A stretch of DNA of 45,664 nt. It comes from Prevotellaceae bacterium. Its GTDB lineage: Bacteria; Bacteroidota; Bacteroidia; Bacteroidales; Bacteroidaceae. A program made the translations under genes and the position numbers. The stretch is from NCBI GenBank assembly GCA_021204865.1, contig JAJPYQ010000038.1, forward strand, positions 1 through 45,664, given 5' to 3'. Positions 1 through 7,787 of the stretch are shown in pieces. The notes beneath the pieces are model-generated. The model was not told the DNA's origin. It searched no databases and saw only the letters and a program-made list of their open reading frames with translations. How positions within the stretch are numbered: position 1 is the first letter of the stretch; each line of letters starts with the position of its first letter.

Positions 1-2
1 CC

Positions 3-1484
3 CTCTCCCCTCCCCTGACACTCTCACCCCCAGGGTGTCTCGTGGGGCGGGGCCTGCCCACCATCTTCGTTGAGACTGAGGAGAGGGCGCTGAAGAAGGT
101 GCTTGCCTCCAAGGAGAACAAGGCTCGGGCAGAAGTCGTGGCGGTGAGCCCTGAGGGGGAGGAAACGTTCACGGGCGTGTGCTCCCTGCGGGGCAGGGGC
201 AACAGCACGTTCGCCTGCGCCAAGCGACCCTTCAACCTTAACTTCTCCCACAGAGTGAGCCTCACCCTCGACGGGGACAGCGCGAGGCAGTGGTGCCTGC
301 TCGCCAACTACGCCGACGAGAGCCAGCTGCACAACGCCATCTGCTTCCACGTGGCTAACACGGTGGGCATACCCTACACGTGTCGCCCCGAGTTCGTGTC
401 GCTGTACGTCAACGGGGAGTACCAAGGGCTCTATAACCTTGCGACGAAGGATGCCTGCCTGGGGCAGGGGGGGGGGGAGATAGCCTGCGTCTTCGAGCGC
501 ACGAGGGAGGAGAGGCAGCACGACGCTACGACCCCTCGAGGCTTCTGCCTTAGGCGAAGGCTCGGCGACAGGGACAGCATCCTGAGGGCGGTGGAAGCCT
601 TCGAGGAGGCTCTCTACTCTGACACTGTAAGCTGCGAGGGGCTGGAGCGGTACATAGACGTAGGGAGCCTGCTGCGCAAGTGCTTCGTGGACGAGGTGTG
701 CACCAACGGAGACCTCTCCTTCAGCCAGTACTTCACCATAGACAGCGAGGGGAGGATAGCGGCAGCCTGCGCCTGGGACTACGACCTCTCCTTCGGCACG
801 TGGTATTACCCCGACCTCTCCTACAACACGGTGGTGCGCACCTTCCCCTGGTACAACGCCCTCTTCGAGAGGGACGACTTCAGGCAAGGGCTCTTGGATA
901 TGCTAAGCGAGTACGAGGACTTGCTCTCCGCCTCCTTCCCCGCCCTGACCGACAGCCTCTGCCGCCTCGTAGGGGAAGACTGGAGAATGAACGCCCTCAG
1001 GTGGCGCAACGCTCCGCCCGCCTGGGACGGCGACAGCAAGCTTAAGGCTGAGGGCTACGACTTCGGCACGCTGGAGGGGAACAAGGCTTACCTCGACGAC
1101 TTCATGGCAAGGAGGTACGCCTTCCTCCGAGACTACTGGCAGCACCCCGACGAGTATTGCCTGCTCTGGTTCAAGCACAGCCTGAGCGGCGTGACTGTAG
1201 CCTGCCGCAAAGGGGAGCGCCTGACGGAGGACATGCTCGCCGACGGTCTGCTCTCGATGCCCGAGGAGGGCTTCGAGGGTTGGCGGAACGAGGAGGGAGT
1301 CCTGCTGGCGGACGTGGGCGAGGTGTGGCACGACATGACTTTCGAGGAGCTTTGCAGCCCCGAGGCACAGCCTTCGTCCCCAAAGCTTCTTACCCCCAAG
1401 CGCCTGCTGCTCGTCGCCCTCCTCCTCGTGCTTGCCCTCTCGCTTGCCATAGCCCTTAGGCTTTCTTGCCTCAAAGTGAATTAA
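3..1484 (+). CDS. CotH-family spore-coat-kinase-like protein, 5' end outside the window
   Basis: The reading frame is open to the left edge, so this is a 3' fragment; the first possible start inside the window is a GTG at 42, but the family's conserved opening strand (LPTIFVETE) is already there, so the true N-terminus lies upstream. Visible CotH motifs are RGRGNSTF, KRPFNLNF, WCLLANYAD, NGEYQGLYNL and AWDYDLSFG, the last resembling the metal-binding WDxD of CotH kinases. CotH proteins are atypical secreted protein kinases; the substrate here is unknown. The C-terminus holds one strongly hydrophobic helix (about residues 456-478 counted from 42) followed by a short basic tail, so the protein is probably membrane anchored. 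A run of eleven G (467-477) lies in the coding sequence and is in frame as written. A GH3-like gene follows on the same strand with its own promoter-like box. Confidence 0.85.
   Translation, partial: LSPPLTLSPPGCLVGRGLPTIFVETEERALKKVLASKENKARAEVVAVSPEGEETFTGVCSLRGRGNSTFACAKRPFNLNFSHRVSLTLDGDSARQWCLLANYADESQLHNAICFHVANTVGIPYTCRPEFVSLYVNGEYQGLYNLATKDACLGQGGGEIACVFERTREERQHDATTPRGFCLRRRLGDRDSILRAVEAFEEALYSDTVSCEGLERYIDVGSLLRKCFVDEVCTNGDLSFSQYFTIDSEGRIAAACAWDYDLSFGTWYYPDLSYNTVVRTFPWYNALFERDDFRQGLLDMLSEYEDLLSASFPALTDSLCRLVGEDWRMNALRWRNAPPAWDGDSKLKAEGYDFGTLEGNKAYLDDFMARRYAFLRDYWQHPDEYCLLWFKHSLSGVTVACRKGERLTEDMLADGLLSMPEEGFEGWRNEEGVLLADVGEVWHDMTFEELCSPEAQPSSPKLLTPKRLLLVALLLVLALSLAIALRLSCLKVN
467..477 (+). 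repeat. 11-G homopolymer inside the CotH coding sequence
   Basis: Eleven consecutive G form the end of a Gln codon, three Gly codons and the start of a Glu codon. Gain or loss of one base would frameshift the protein well before the WDxD motif. It is the longest G tract in the window. Confidence 0.9.
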
Positions 1485-1496
1485 TCTGTAACTTCG
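1466..1496 (+). promoter_or_regulatory. Bacteroidetes-type promoter before the GH3-like gene
   Basis: TTG at 1466-1468, a 20-bp spacer, then TAACTTCG at 1489-1496 match the TTTG/TAnnTTTG promoter of Bacteroidetes, with C for T in the -7 box. The same TTCG variant precedes the fimbrial operon, the Abi_2 gene and tadA copy A. The predicted start of transcription is about 20 bases before the ATG. Confidence 0.55.
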
Positions 1497-1524
1497 CGCT
1501 TACGTTGACAAGAAGGAGCGAAGG

Positions 1525-3027
1525 ATGAGTGCCTCCACCACAAATATAGTGCGCATGCTGCTCAGGAGCAGCCTCGGGCGTGTGGAGCGTTACGCCACCG
1601 GGGCGGAAGCTCTGCAACGGGGTGTGCTCATGAGGCTCGTCAGTCTTGCCCGCGACACGGAGTGGGGGCGGGAGCATCGGTACGCCAGTGTGAAGGACTA
1701 CGAGAGCTTCGCCCGTCTCTGCCCCGTGGGTTCTTACGACAGTCTCAAGCCCCTTATAGACCGAATGCGCCGAGGGGAGAGCGACGTGCTGTGGAGGGGA
1801 AGGGTGCGGTGGTACGCCAAGTCGAGCGGCACGACGAGCGACCGCAGCAAGTTCCTGCCCGTAAGCCGTGAGGCTCTCTCCGACACGCACTACAGAGGCG
1901 GCACTGACACGGTTGCGCTTTATCTTAGGAACAACCCCGATAGCCGTATGTTCGAGGGTAAGTCGCTCATCCTCGGCGGCAGCCACGGGTCTGACAACGT
2001 GGGCGACCTCAGCGCTATACTGATAGAGAACATCTCTCCCCTTGTGAACCTCTTCCGTGTGCCTCGGAAGGAGACCGCCCTGCTCTCCGACTTCGAGCAG
2101 AAGCGTGAGCGCATCGCCCGTGAGACGCTTGGGCAGAGGGTGACAAACCTGAGTGGCGTGCCCTCGTGGATGCTTAGCGTCGTGACAAGGGTGGTTGAGC
2201 TGTCGGGCAAGCCCACGCTGGGGGAGGTGTGGCCCGAGCTTGAGGTGTTCTTCCACGGAGGCGTGGCGTTCACCCCATACAGGCAGCAGTACCGCCAGCT
2301 CATAGGCAACGAGGCGATGCGCTACATGGAGACGTACAACGCCAGCGAGGGCTTCTTCGGCATACAGGACGACCCTGGGGACAAGGCGATGAGCCTGATG
2401 GTGGACTACGGGGTGTTCTACGAGTTCATCCCGCGGGAGGAGCTGCTAAGGGGGAGCGTCGAGGCAGTGCCGCTGTGGGGCGTGAGGGAAGGTGTGGACT
2501 ACGCTATGCTCATCACCACGTCCGCAGGGCTGTGGCGCTACGTGATAGGCGACACGGTCAGGTTCACCAGCCGTAACCCCTACAAGTTCGTGATAACGGG
2601 GCGAACCCGCTCCTTCATCAATGCCTTCGGCGAGGAGCTGATAGTGGACAACGCCGAGAGGGGCTTGGCGGAGGCGTGCCTCGAGACGGGGGCGCAGGTG
2701 AGGGAGTACACAGCCGCACCCGTTTATATGGACGAGCGGGGGCGCTGCCGTCACCAGTGGCTCATAGAGTTCAGCAAGATGCCCGAGGACGTCGGGCGCT
2801 TCGCCCTCCTGCTTGACGAGGCTCTTCAGAGGCTCAACAGCGACTACGAGGCTAAGCGCTCGAAGAGCGTCACACTCCAGCCGCTGGAGGTGATAGTGGC
2901 CCGCGAGGGCTTGTTCGACCACTGGCTCAAGAGCGAGGGAAAGCTCGGGGGGCAGCACAAGGTGCCACGCCTCTCCAACGACCGCGCGGTGATGGAGCGC
3001 ATACTTAAGTTTATGCAACCCTTATGA
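1525..3027 (+). CDS. GH3 auxin-responsive-promoter-family protein (acyl-adenylating enzyme fold)
   Basis: The 500-residue product is a full-length bacterial GH3-family protein. The adenylate-forming signature YAKSSGTTSDRSKFLPVS lies near residues 97-114, and the family's second nucleotide motif appears as METYNASEGFFG near residue 270. Plant GH3 enzymes adenylate hormones and join them to amino acids; the bacterial homologues are common in Bacteroidetes and their substrate is not established. There is no signal peptide, so it should act in the cytoplasm. The ATG at 1525 follows a promoter-like box at 1489-1496. The stop overlaps the next gene's start by four bases (ATGA), which indicates translational coupling with the Ig-like lipoprotein. 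Confidence 0.9.
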   Translation: MSASTTNIVRMLLRSSLGRVERYATGAEALQRGVLMRLVSLARDTEWGREHRYASVKDYESFARLCPVGSYDSLKPLIDRMRRGESDVLWRGRVRWYAKSSGTTSDRSKFLPVSREALSDTHYRGGTDTVALYLRNNPDSRMFEGKSLILGGSHGSDNVGDLSAILIENISPLVNLFRVPRKETALLSDFEQKRERIARETLGQRVTNLSGVPSWMLSVVTRVVELSGKPTLGEVWPELEVFFHGGVAFTPYRQQYRQLIGNEAMRYMETYNASEGFFGIQDDPGDKAMSLMVDYGVFYEFIPREELLRGSVEAVPLWGVREGVDYAMLITTSAGLWRYVIGDTVRFTSRNPYKFVITGRTRSFINAFGEELIVDNAERGLAEACLETGAQVREYTAAPVYMDERGRCRHQWLIEFSKMPEDVGRFALLLDEALQRLNSDYEAKRSKSVTLQPLEVIVAREGLFDHWLKSEGKLGGQHKVPRLSNDRAVMERILKFMQPL

Positions 3028-4967
3028 AGCGTTCCCTACTGCCCGCAATAGCCCTTGCACTCTCGCTCGCCTCCTGCGCCAACATCGGGAGCCCCGACGG
3101 CGGTCGCTACGACGAGGAGCCGCCCGTCGTGACGCACAGTTCGCCCGACAACAAGTCGGTAGGCGTGAAGAGCAAGAAGATAAACATCCACTTCAACGAG
3201 TTCATCAAGCTTGAGAACGCCTCGGAGCAGGTGGTCATCTCGCCCCCGCAGACCGAGCAGCCCAACGTGAGGGCGACGGACAAGAGCGTTAAGGTTGACC
3301 TCTACGACACGCTGCGCGACTCCACCACCTACACCATAGACTTCGGTGACGCTATCGTGGACAACAACGAGGGCAACCCCATGGGCAAGTACACCTTCTC
3401 CTTCAGCACGGGCGAGACGATAGACACGATGGAGGTGTCGGGCACGGTGCTTAACGCCGAGAACCTTGAGCCCGTGAAGGGCATACTCGTGGGCTTGTAC
3501 CCAGCCGACAGCCTGTGGAGCGACACGCTCTTCACCACAACGCCCTTCCTCCGTGTCGGTCGCACGAACGGCAGCGGGCAGTTCACCATAAAGGGGGTGA
3601 AGGACGGCAGCTATCACGCCTGCGCCCTGCAGGACATGGACGGCAACTACTTCTTCTCGCAGAAGAGCGAGACGCTGGCGTGGGACACCCTTACGCTGCA
3701 CACCTCGCAGAAGCCTGACCTGAGACCCGACACGGTGTGGCTCGACACCGTCACCATCGACAAGATACTTATGGTGCCTTTCATCCACTACTACCCCGAC
3801 GATGTCACGCTCATCTCCTTCCTCGAGGCGGGGCAGGACAAACACCTGCTCAAGAGCGAGCGACCTACGGCTGAGCACTTCACCATCTACTTCACCGCCC
3901 CGCAAGACACACTGCCTGCGCTCCGTGGGCTTAACTTCGACGACCGCTGCGTCATCCCCGAGCCTTCGGAGCACAACGACACCATAACTTACTGGCTGAC
4001 CGACACGCTCGCGGCTTACCTCGACACTATCTCCTTCTCGCTCACTTACCCCGACACTGATACCCTTGGCATCGACCAACAGCAGACGGACACGCTCTCG
4101 CTCGTAGCCAAGATGCCGCACTCGAAGGTGCAGAAGCAGAGGCAGAAGCAGATTGACGACTGGAACAAGCAGCACGAGAAGCGCATTAAGAAGGGCAAAG
4201 ACCCCGACGCCATCAACGAGGTGAACCCCTTCGAGACTGTCTTCCTCGAGTCGAAGCTCTCGCCCGGCACAAGCCTCGCGCCTAACCAGAACCTTACCAT
4301 CGCCTTCAACGAGCCTATCGCCGAGGTGGACACCTCAAAGATACACTTCTACCAAGTGGTGGACTCGCAGTACGTCGACGAGCCTTACCTCCTGCTGCCC
4401 GTCGAGGACAACATCAAGGCTTACCGCCTCTATGCTGAGTGGCAGAGCGCCACAGCCTACCAGTTCGTGGCTGACAGCCTCGCCTTCACCAGCGCCCTCG
4501 GTACGCAGAGCAAGGGCATTAAGGCTGACTTGCGGGTGAAGAGCGACGACGAGTTCGGCGCCATCTTCATCAAGCTGATAGGACAGGACGAGCATTGCAT
4601 AGTGCAGCTGCTCGACAAGAGCGACAAGCCCGTGGCTGAGGGCGAGACTGTGAACCAGCGTGTTGACTTCTTCTACCTTAAGCCTGGCGACTACTATATG
4701 CGTATGTTCGTGGACCGCAACCAGAACGGCGTGTGGGACACGGGCGAGTACGCCTCCCAGACGCAGCCCGAGGAGGTGTTCTACTTCCCCAAGCCCATCA
4801 CGCTGAGGGCAAGGTTCGAGGTGGAGCAGGAGTGGAACTACCGCGGCATACCACGCACCAAGCAGAAGCCCGAAGCCATCACCAAGCAGAAGGCGGACAA
4901 GGAGAAGAGCATAAAGAACCGCAACGCCGAGCGCGAGCAGGAGAAGCAGAAGAACAAGAGGAAGTGA
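3024..4967 (+). CDS. Ig-like (Big_5-type) domain lipoprotein
   Basis: A 647-residue lipoprotein: the N-terminus is basic and hydrophobic and ends in a lipobox-like LASC at residues 15-18, so the mature protein starts at Cys18. Residues about 35-140 form a bacterial Ig-like domain of the Big_5 kind (PPVVTHSSPDN, INIHFNEFI, YTIDFGDAIVDNNEGN). A carboxypeptidase-regulatory-like beta-sandwich (VSGTVLNAENLEPVKGILVGLY) follows near residues 140-210. The middle and C-terminal parts resemble further Ig repeats, including DRNQNGVWDTGEY near residue 568. The tail is very rich in Lys, Glu and Gln. It starts within the last codons of the GH3-like gene. The role is unknown; it is probably exposed on the outer membrane. 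Confidence 0.85.
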   Translation: MKRSLLPAIALALSLASCANIGSPDGGRYDEEPPVVTHSSPDNKSVGVKSKKINIHFNEFIKLENASEQVVISPPQTEQPNVRATDKSVKVDLYDTLRDSTTYTIDFGDAIVDNNEGNPMGKYTFSFSTGETIDTMEVSGTVLNAENLEPVKGILVGLYPADSLWSDTLFTTTPFLRVGRTNGSGQFTIKGVKDGSYHACALQDMDGNYFFSQKSETLAWDTLTLHTSQKPDLRPDTVWLDTVTIDKILMVPFIHYYPDDVTLISFLEAGQDKHLLKSERPTAEHFTIYFTAPQDTLPALRGLNFDDRCVIPEPSEHNDTITYWLTDTLAAYLDTISFSLTYPDTDTLGIDQQQTDTLSLVAKMPHSKVQKQRQKQIDDWNKQHEKRIKKGKDPDAINEVNPFETVFLESKLSPGTSLAPNQNLTIAFNEPIAEVDTSKIHFYQVVDSQYVDEPYLLLPVEDNIKAYRLYAEWQSATAYQFVADSLAFTSALGTQSKGIKADLRVKSDDEFGAIFIKLIGQDEHCIVQLLDKSDKPVAEGETVNQRVDFFYLKPGDYYMRMFVDRNQNGVWDTGEYASQTQPEEVFYFPKPITLRARFEVEQEWNYRGIPRTKQKPEAITKQKADKEKSIKNRNAEREQEKQKNKRK

Positions 4968-5169
4968 CGGAGGGGAGCTTAGCCCCGAAGGGGCATAACA
5001 AGGGGTCGAGCGAAGCGACACCTCGGGTTCAATACACACAACCTGTCAGAACCCCGAAGGGTCTGACTAAAGCCCCAATGCTTGAATGCCGATTGACAAG
5101 AATAACCCAGAAGGGGTTACTCTATGATAATCTGGGGGTAAAGGAGAACCCCCAGAGGGGGTTCAATAC
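4968..5169. repeat. Intergenic stretch packed with short palindromes
   Basis: Between the Ig-like lipoprotein and the long inverted-repeat element are several short hairpins built on a CCCCGAAGGGG-type core, for example at 4983-4995 and near 5051-5061 and 5106-5117. The same kind of core recurs at 17522-17537, 18645-18660, 18792-18808 and 23259-23273. Confidence 0.6.
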
Positions 5170-6325
5170 GAGTAGCCGAGGGTTGAATAACCCTCGGTAT
5201 GGGGCATCGCCCCAATTGAGTGCCGGAGGTACTCAACATTATTCACAAACGCTGCCAAAAGGGTTGCCTTTGGCGAGGCTCGGCTGCGCTCGGCAAATCG
5301 AACAAGTTCGTTTGCTCTCGCTTGCACGAGCGTTGAGTACCTCTGGCACTCACCCTGCTAACGCACGGAATCCGAGGGTATCGTTTCACTCAACCCTCGG
5401 CTACTCTTCTGTAACCCCCGCTGGGGGTTCCCCCTTAGCCGCCCGCAAGCTCCCTGCTCCCACGACCATTGCCACCATATCTCGCCTCGCCTTCCATAGC
5501 TTAGCCTCACTGCGGCTATTTATAATAGGTATTCTTTTCCTTGTCGCCCCCGTTGCCGCCCACGCCCAGACACCGCTCACCAACACGGCTTTCTCCCCCG
5601 GCGAGAGGCTTGAGTACAAGCTTTACTTCAACTGGAAGTTCATCTGGATAGGGGCGGGCGATGCCTCTCTCTTCACCCAGAGCGACACCTACGACGGCAA
5701 GCCCGCCTACCGCAGCCTTATGCTCACCCACACGAGCAAGCGCATCGACCGCTACTTCTGCATGCGGGACACGCTGCTCAGCATTGTCACAGAAGACCTC
5801 ATCCCTCTGTACTATCGCAAGGGGGCGAACGAGGGCGGCAAGCTTCGCCTTAACGAGGTTACGTACAGCTACCCGCACGGGCAGAGCCAAGTGCAGCTGC
5901 TTTACGTCAACCCCAGCGGCGAGAAGACCGAGCTGACTGTGACCGACCCCTCGCCGGTGTTCGATATGCTTAGCATGTTGCTGCGGGCGAGGTCGTTCGA
6001 CGGCAGCGCCTACAAGGTGGGCGACCGCATAGAGTTCAAGATGGCCGACGGCAAGAGGGTTGAGAAGCAGACGCTCATCTACCGGGGCAAGAAGAACTTC
6101 AAGTCGGAGGAGGAGCAGAACACCACTTACCGCTGCCTCGTCTTCTCGTTCGTCGAAAAGAAGGGGAAGAAGGAGAGCGAGGTCATCACCTTCTACGTCA
6201 CCGACGACGACAACCACATACCCGTGCGCCTCGACATGTTCCTGCGCTTCGGCGTCGCCAAAGCCTACCTCAAGAGCGCCACGGGAGTGCGCCATCCCCT
6301 CACCTCGGTAGTCAAGAGCAAGTAG
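5078..6325 (+). CDS. DUF3108 domain protein with a displaced or missing start codon
   Basis: From about 5490 the frame reads as a normal exported protein: a basic start, a hydrophobic core (LFIIGILFLVAPVAAHA), then AQTPLTNTAFSPGERLEYKLYFNWKFIWIGAGDASL. This is the characteristic beginning of DUF3108 proteins, predicted periplasmic or outer-membrane beta proteins, and the domain runs to the end. No ATG or GTG lies near the signal peptide. The nearest in-frame ATG is at 5078 and in-frame TTG codons are at 5312 and 5333, all inside the interspersed repeat. The given start is therefore the most upstream ATG that clears the previous gene and is uncertain; translation may begin at a TTG or at a rare codon. 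The repeat probably replaced the original 5' end. The domain call is good, the start is poor. Confidence 0.7.
   Translation: MLECRLTRITQKGLLYDNLGVKENPQRGFNTSSRGLNNPRYGASPQLSAGGTQHYSQTLPKGLPLARLGCARQIEQVRLLSLARALSTSGTHPANARNPRVSFHSTLGYSSVTPAGGSPLAARKLPAPTTIATISRLAFHSLASLRLFIIGILFLVAPVAAHAQTPLTNTAFSPGERLEYKLYFNWKFIWIGAGDASLFTQSDTYDGKPAYRSLMLTHTSKRIDRYFCMRDTLLSIVTEDLIPLYYRKGANEGGKLRLNEVTYSYPHGQSQVQLLYVNPSGEKTELTVTDPSPVFDMLSMLLRARSFDGSAYKVGDRIEFKMADGKRVEKQTLIYRGKKNFKSEEEQNTTYRCLVFSFVEKKGKKESEVITFYVTDDDNHIPVRLDMFLRFGVAKAYLKSATGVRHPLTSVVKSK
5170..5406. repeat. Long palindromic interspersed element, copy 1 (MITE-like)
   Basis: The outer arms at 5170-5186 and 5390-5406 are perfect 17-bp inverted repeats (GAGTAGCCGAGGGTTGA). 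Inner arms at 5218-5237 and 5332-5351 match at 19 of 20 positions. No coding sequence is evident inside. A related copy in the opposite orientation lies at 23041-23251, sharing the block from GGCGAGGCTCGGCTGCG through GAGTACCTCTGGCACTC. The structure resembles the non-autonomous interspersed repeats of Bacteroidales; no transposase is nearby. Confidence 0.75.
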
Positions 6326-6448
6326 CCGCCCCGTCAGTGTCTCCATAAGGATAGCCGCGGGGCTCGCTGATGCACGCCCCACGGCTATAGGGCGTTAGGT
6401 AGGATATTCGCTAACGCCAACGCCCAACGTCCTTCGCCCTTCGCCACT

Positions 6449-6536
6449 TTCCCCCAAGCTTTTCAAAAGATTCCCCGTGGCTTTTCGTCCGATTCCTCGA
6501 AGCTTTTTTCATTTTCCTCGAAGCTTTTTTCTTTTT
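6449..6536. repeat. Tandem array, about 22-bp period, four units
   Basis: Units begin with TTCCCCCAAGC, TTCCCCGTGGC, TTCCTCGAAGC and TTCCTCGAAGC at 6449, 6471, 6493 and 6514, each followed by a T-rich stretch (periods 22, 22 and 21). The last two units are nearly identical. Confidence 0.7.
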
Positions 6537-6560
6537 TCCTTAAGGAAATGGCGCAAGTCT

Positions 6561-6616
6561 ACATGTGAACTTGAGGAAATCCACATGTGAATTTGAAAAA
6601 TGTACATGTAAACCTG
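6561..6616. repeat. Tandem array, 21-22-bp period, three units
   Basis: ACATGTGAACTTG (6561), ACATGTGAATTTG (6583) and ACATGTAAACCTG (6604) repeat about every 22 bp. Each begins with the palindrome ACATGT, so the array could be a row of protein-binding sites. Confidence 0.7.
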
Positions 6617-6687
6617 ACGGGATGCCTGAGCTTTCGGAAAATGCGCTTCGGGGAACGGCTCAGAAGCTTCCCGCCCGAAACACGATG

Positions 6688-6718
6688 CAAATATAGTGAA
6701 TCCTCCCGAATTGTGCAA
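6688..6718 (-). promoter_or_regulatory. Orphan minus-strand promoter
   Basis: Read on the minus strand, TTG (6716-6718), a 20-bp spacer and TATATTTG (6688-6695) make a good Bacteroidetes promoter. No convincing gene lies downstream; a transcript would run through the two tandem arrays toward 6449, so it could specify a small RNA. Confidence 0.4.
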
Positions 6719-7067
6719 GTCGTGCTCGTGCGTCCCTTGCCTATGCCCCAATCTTTCCGTAAAATTCTTTAATGTCTCCTCGTAAATCCTCCCTTTGTAC
6801 GCTTATAACCAGCTGATAACCACAAGCATAGTACCGCGGAGAGCCCGCCCCTGAAGCCACTCTTCGTCGATATCTGTTATTTTTTACAAAGTCTTTCGGG
6901 TTCTTTCTCGTTGCGGAAGCGCCAATGCATCCAGCCTCTCTCTCGGCAACCCCCGATGTTTTGAGCGTTTATCGCGGTACTTCGCACCCTTTACCCTGCT
7001 GTGGAAACCTGCTCTCTTGATGTAAGTCAATAAAACGCACGTTTTTTATAACTTTTATGTAAACATC

Positions 7068-7096
7068 TTGTAGGGGGGGGCGAAAATATATCTTCG
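7068..7096 (+). promoter_or_regulatory. Fimbrial operon promoter with an 8-G tract in the spacer
   Basis: TTG at 7068-7070 and TATCTTCG at 7089-7096 flank an 18-bp spacer that contains eight consecutive G (7073-7080). Comparable promoters in this window have spacers of 19-21 bp (1466, 17338, 6718, 21659 and 45482), so the tract could tune promoter strength by slipped-strand length change. Confidence 0.6.
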
Positions 7097-7175
7097 CGCT
7101 GTGAATTTCGCTGCCAATTCCTGCGGCTATTTTCACCAAAAGGCTACCCCAAAGCCCTCAAAACAGAAATTTGGT

Positions 7176-7766
7176 ATGACTGATATGATAAAGAAAACTT
7201 TTGTCTTAACGACTTTCCTCCTTGCGCTCGGCACGGCTGCCCGCGCACAGGAAGTAGTGCTTAAGTCCAATCTCTTCTACGACGCTACCGCCACGCTCAA
7301 CCTCGGCATCGAGGTAGGTCTTAAGCCACGGTGGACATTCGACCTCTCGGGCAACCTCAACGCCTGGGACATGGGAGGCGGAAAGAAGTGGAAGCATTAT
7401 ATGTTCCAGCCCGAGGCGCGCTATTGGTTCTGCGACCGCTTCAGCGGCCACTTCCTCGGCTTCCACGCTCTCGGCGGGCAGTACAACTTCGGCGGCTGGA
7501 AGGGTGCCAACTTCCTCGGCAGCGACCTGCGAAAGCTCGAGGACAACCGCTATCAGGGCTGGTACGTTGGCTTCGGCGTGGCTTACGGCTACACTTGGAT
7601 ACTCGGTCGCCACTGGAATATGGAGGCGGAGATAGGCATTGGCTACGCCTACACGAAGTTCGACAAGTACGAGTGCGCTGGTTGCGGCCGCAAGGTGGAG
7701 AGCGACAAGCATCACAATTACGTCGGTCCCACCAAAGCCGCCGTCAATCTTATATATGTGTTCTAA
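7176..7766 (+). CDS. DUF3575 outer-membrane protein, first gene of the fimbrial operon
   Basis: A 196-residue protein with a clear signal peptide (MIKKTFVLTTFLLALGTAARAQ). A compact membrane beta-barrel pattern of the DUF3575 family follows: VLKSNLFYDATATLNLGIEVGL, WTFDLSGNLNAW, FQPEARYWFC, and a C-terminal strand ending in VNLIYVF, the aromatic end typical of outer-membrane proteins. DUF3575 genes regularly sit at the head of Mfa/FimA-type fimbrial loci in Bacteroidales. The start is the ATG at 7176; an in-frame GTG at 7101 would add 25 residues before the signal peptide and coincide with the predicted transcription start. A second ATG at 7185 is also possible. The next gene begins 21 bases downstream. 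Confidence 0.87.
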   Translation: MTDMIKKTFVLTTFLLALGTAARAQEVVLKSNLFYDATATLNLGIEVGLKPRWTFDLSGNLNAWDMGGGKKWKHYMFQPEARYWFCDRFSGHFLGFHALGGQYNFGGWKGANFLGSDLRKLEDNRYQGWYVGFGVAYGYTWILGRHWNMEAEIGIGYAYTKFDKYECAGCGRKVESDKHHNYVGPTKAAVNLIYVF

Positions 7767-7787
7767 CAGCAGGAGGATAAGCAAGCA

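Larger units (their letters stand above)
6326..7067. other. Gene-free intergenic region with two tandem arrays
   Basis: No convincing gene is seen between the DUF3108 gene and the fimbrial promoter. The region holds two short-period arrays (6449-6536 and 6561-6616) and a good minus-strand promoter at 6688-6718 with no gene behind it. The remainder, 6720-7067, shows no clear structure apart from AT-rich DNA near 7030-7062. Confidence 0.6.

Noticed and set aside
3036..4175. A 379-codon minus-strand frame opposite the Ig-like lipoprotein
   Set aside because: Antisense shadow with no start context and no domain.
4733..5077. Upstream extension of the DUF3108 frame into the Ig-like gene
   Set aside because: It would overlap more than 200 bases of a well-supported gene in another frame.
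6509..6751. An 80-codon minus-strand frame downstream of the orphan promoter
   Set aside because: It is built from tandem-array DNA, its ATG lies upstream of the predicted transcription start and it has no protein-like composition.
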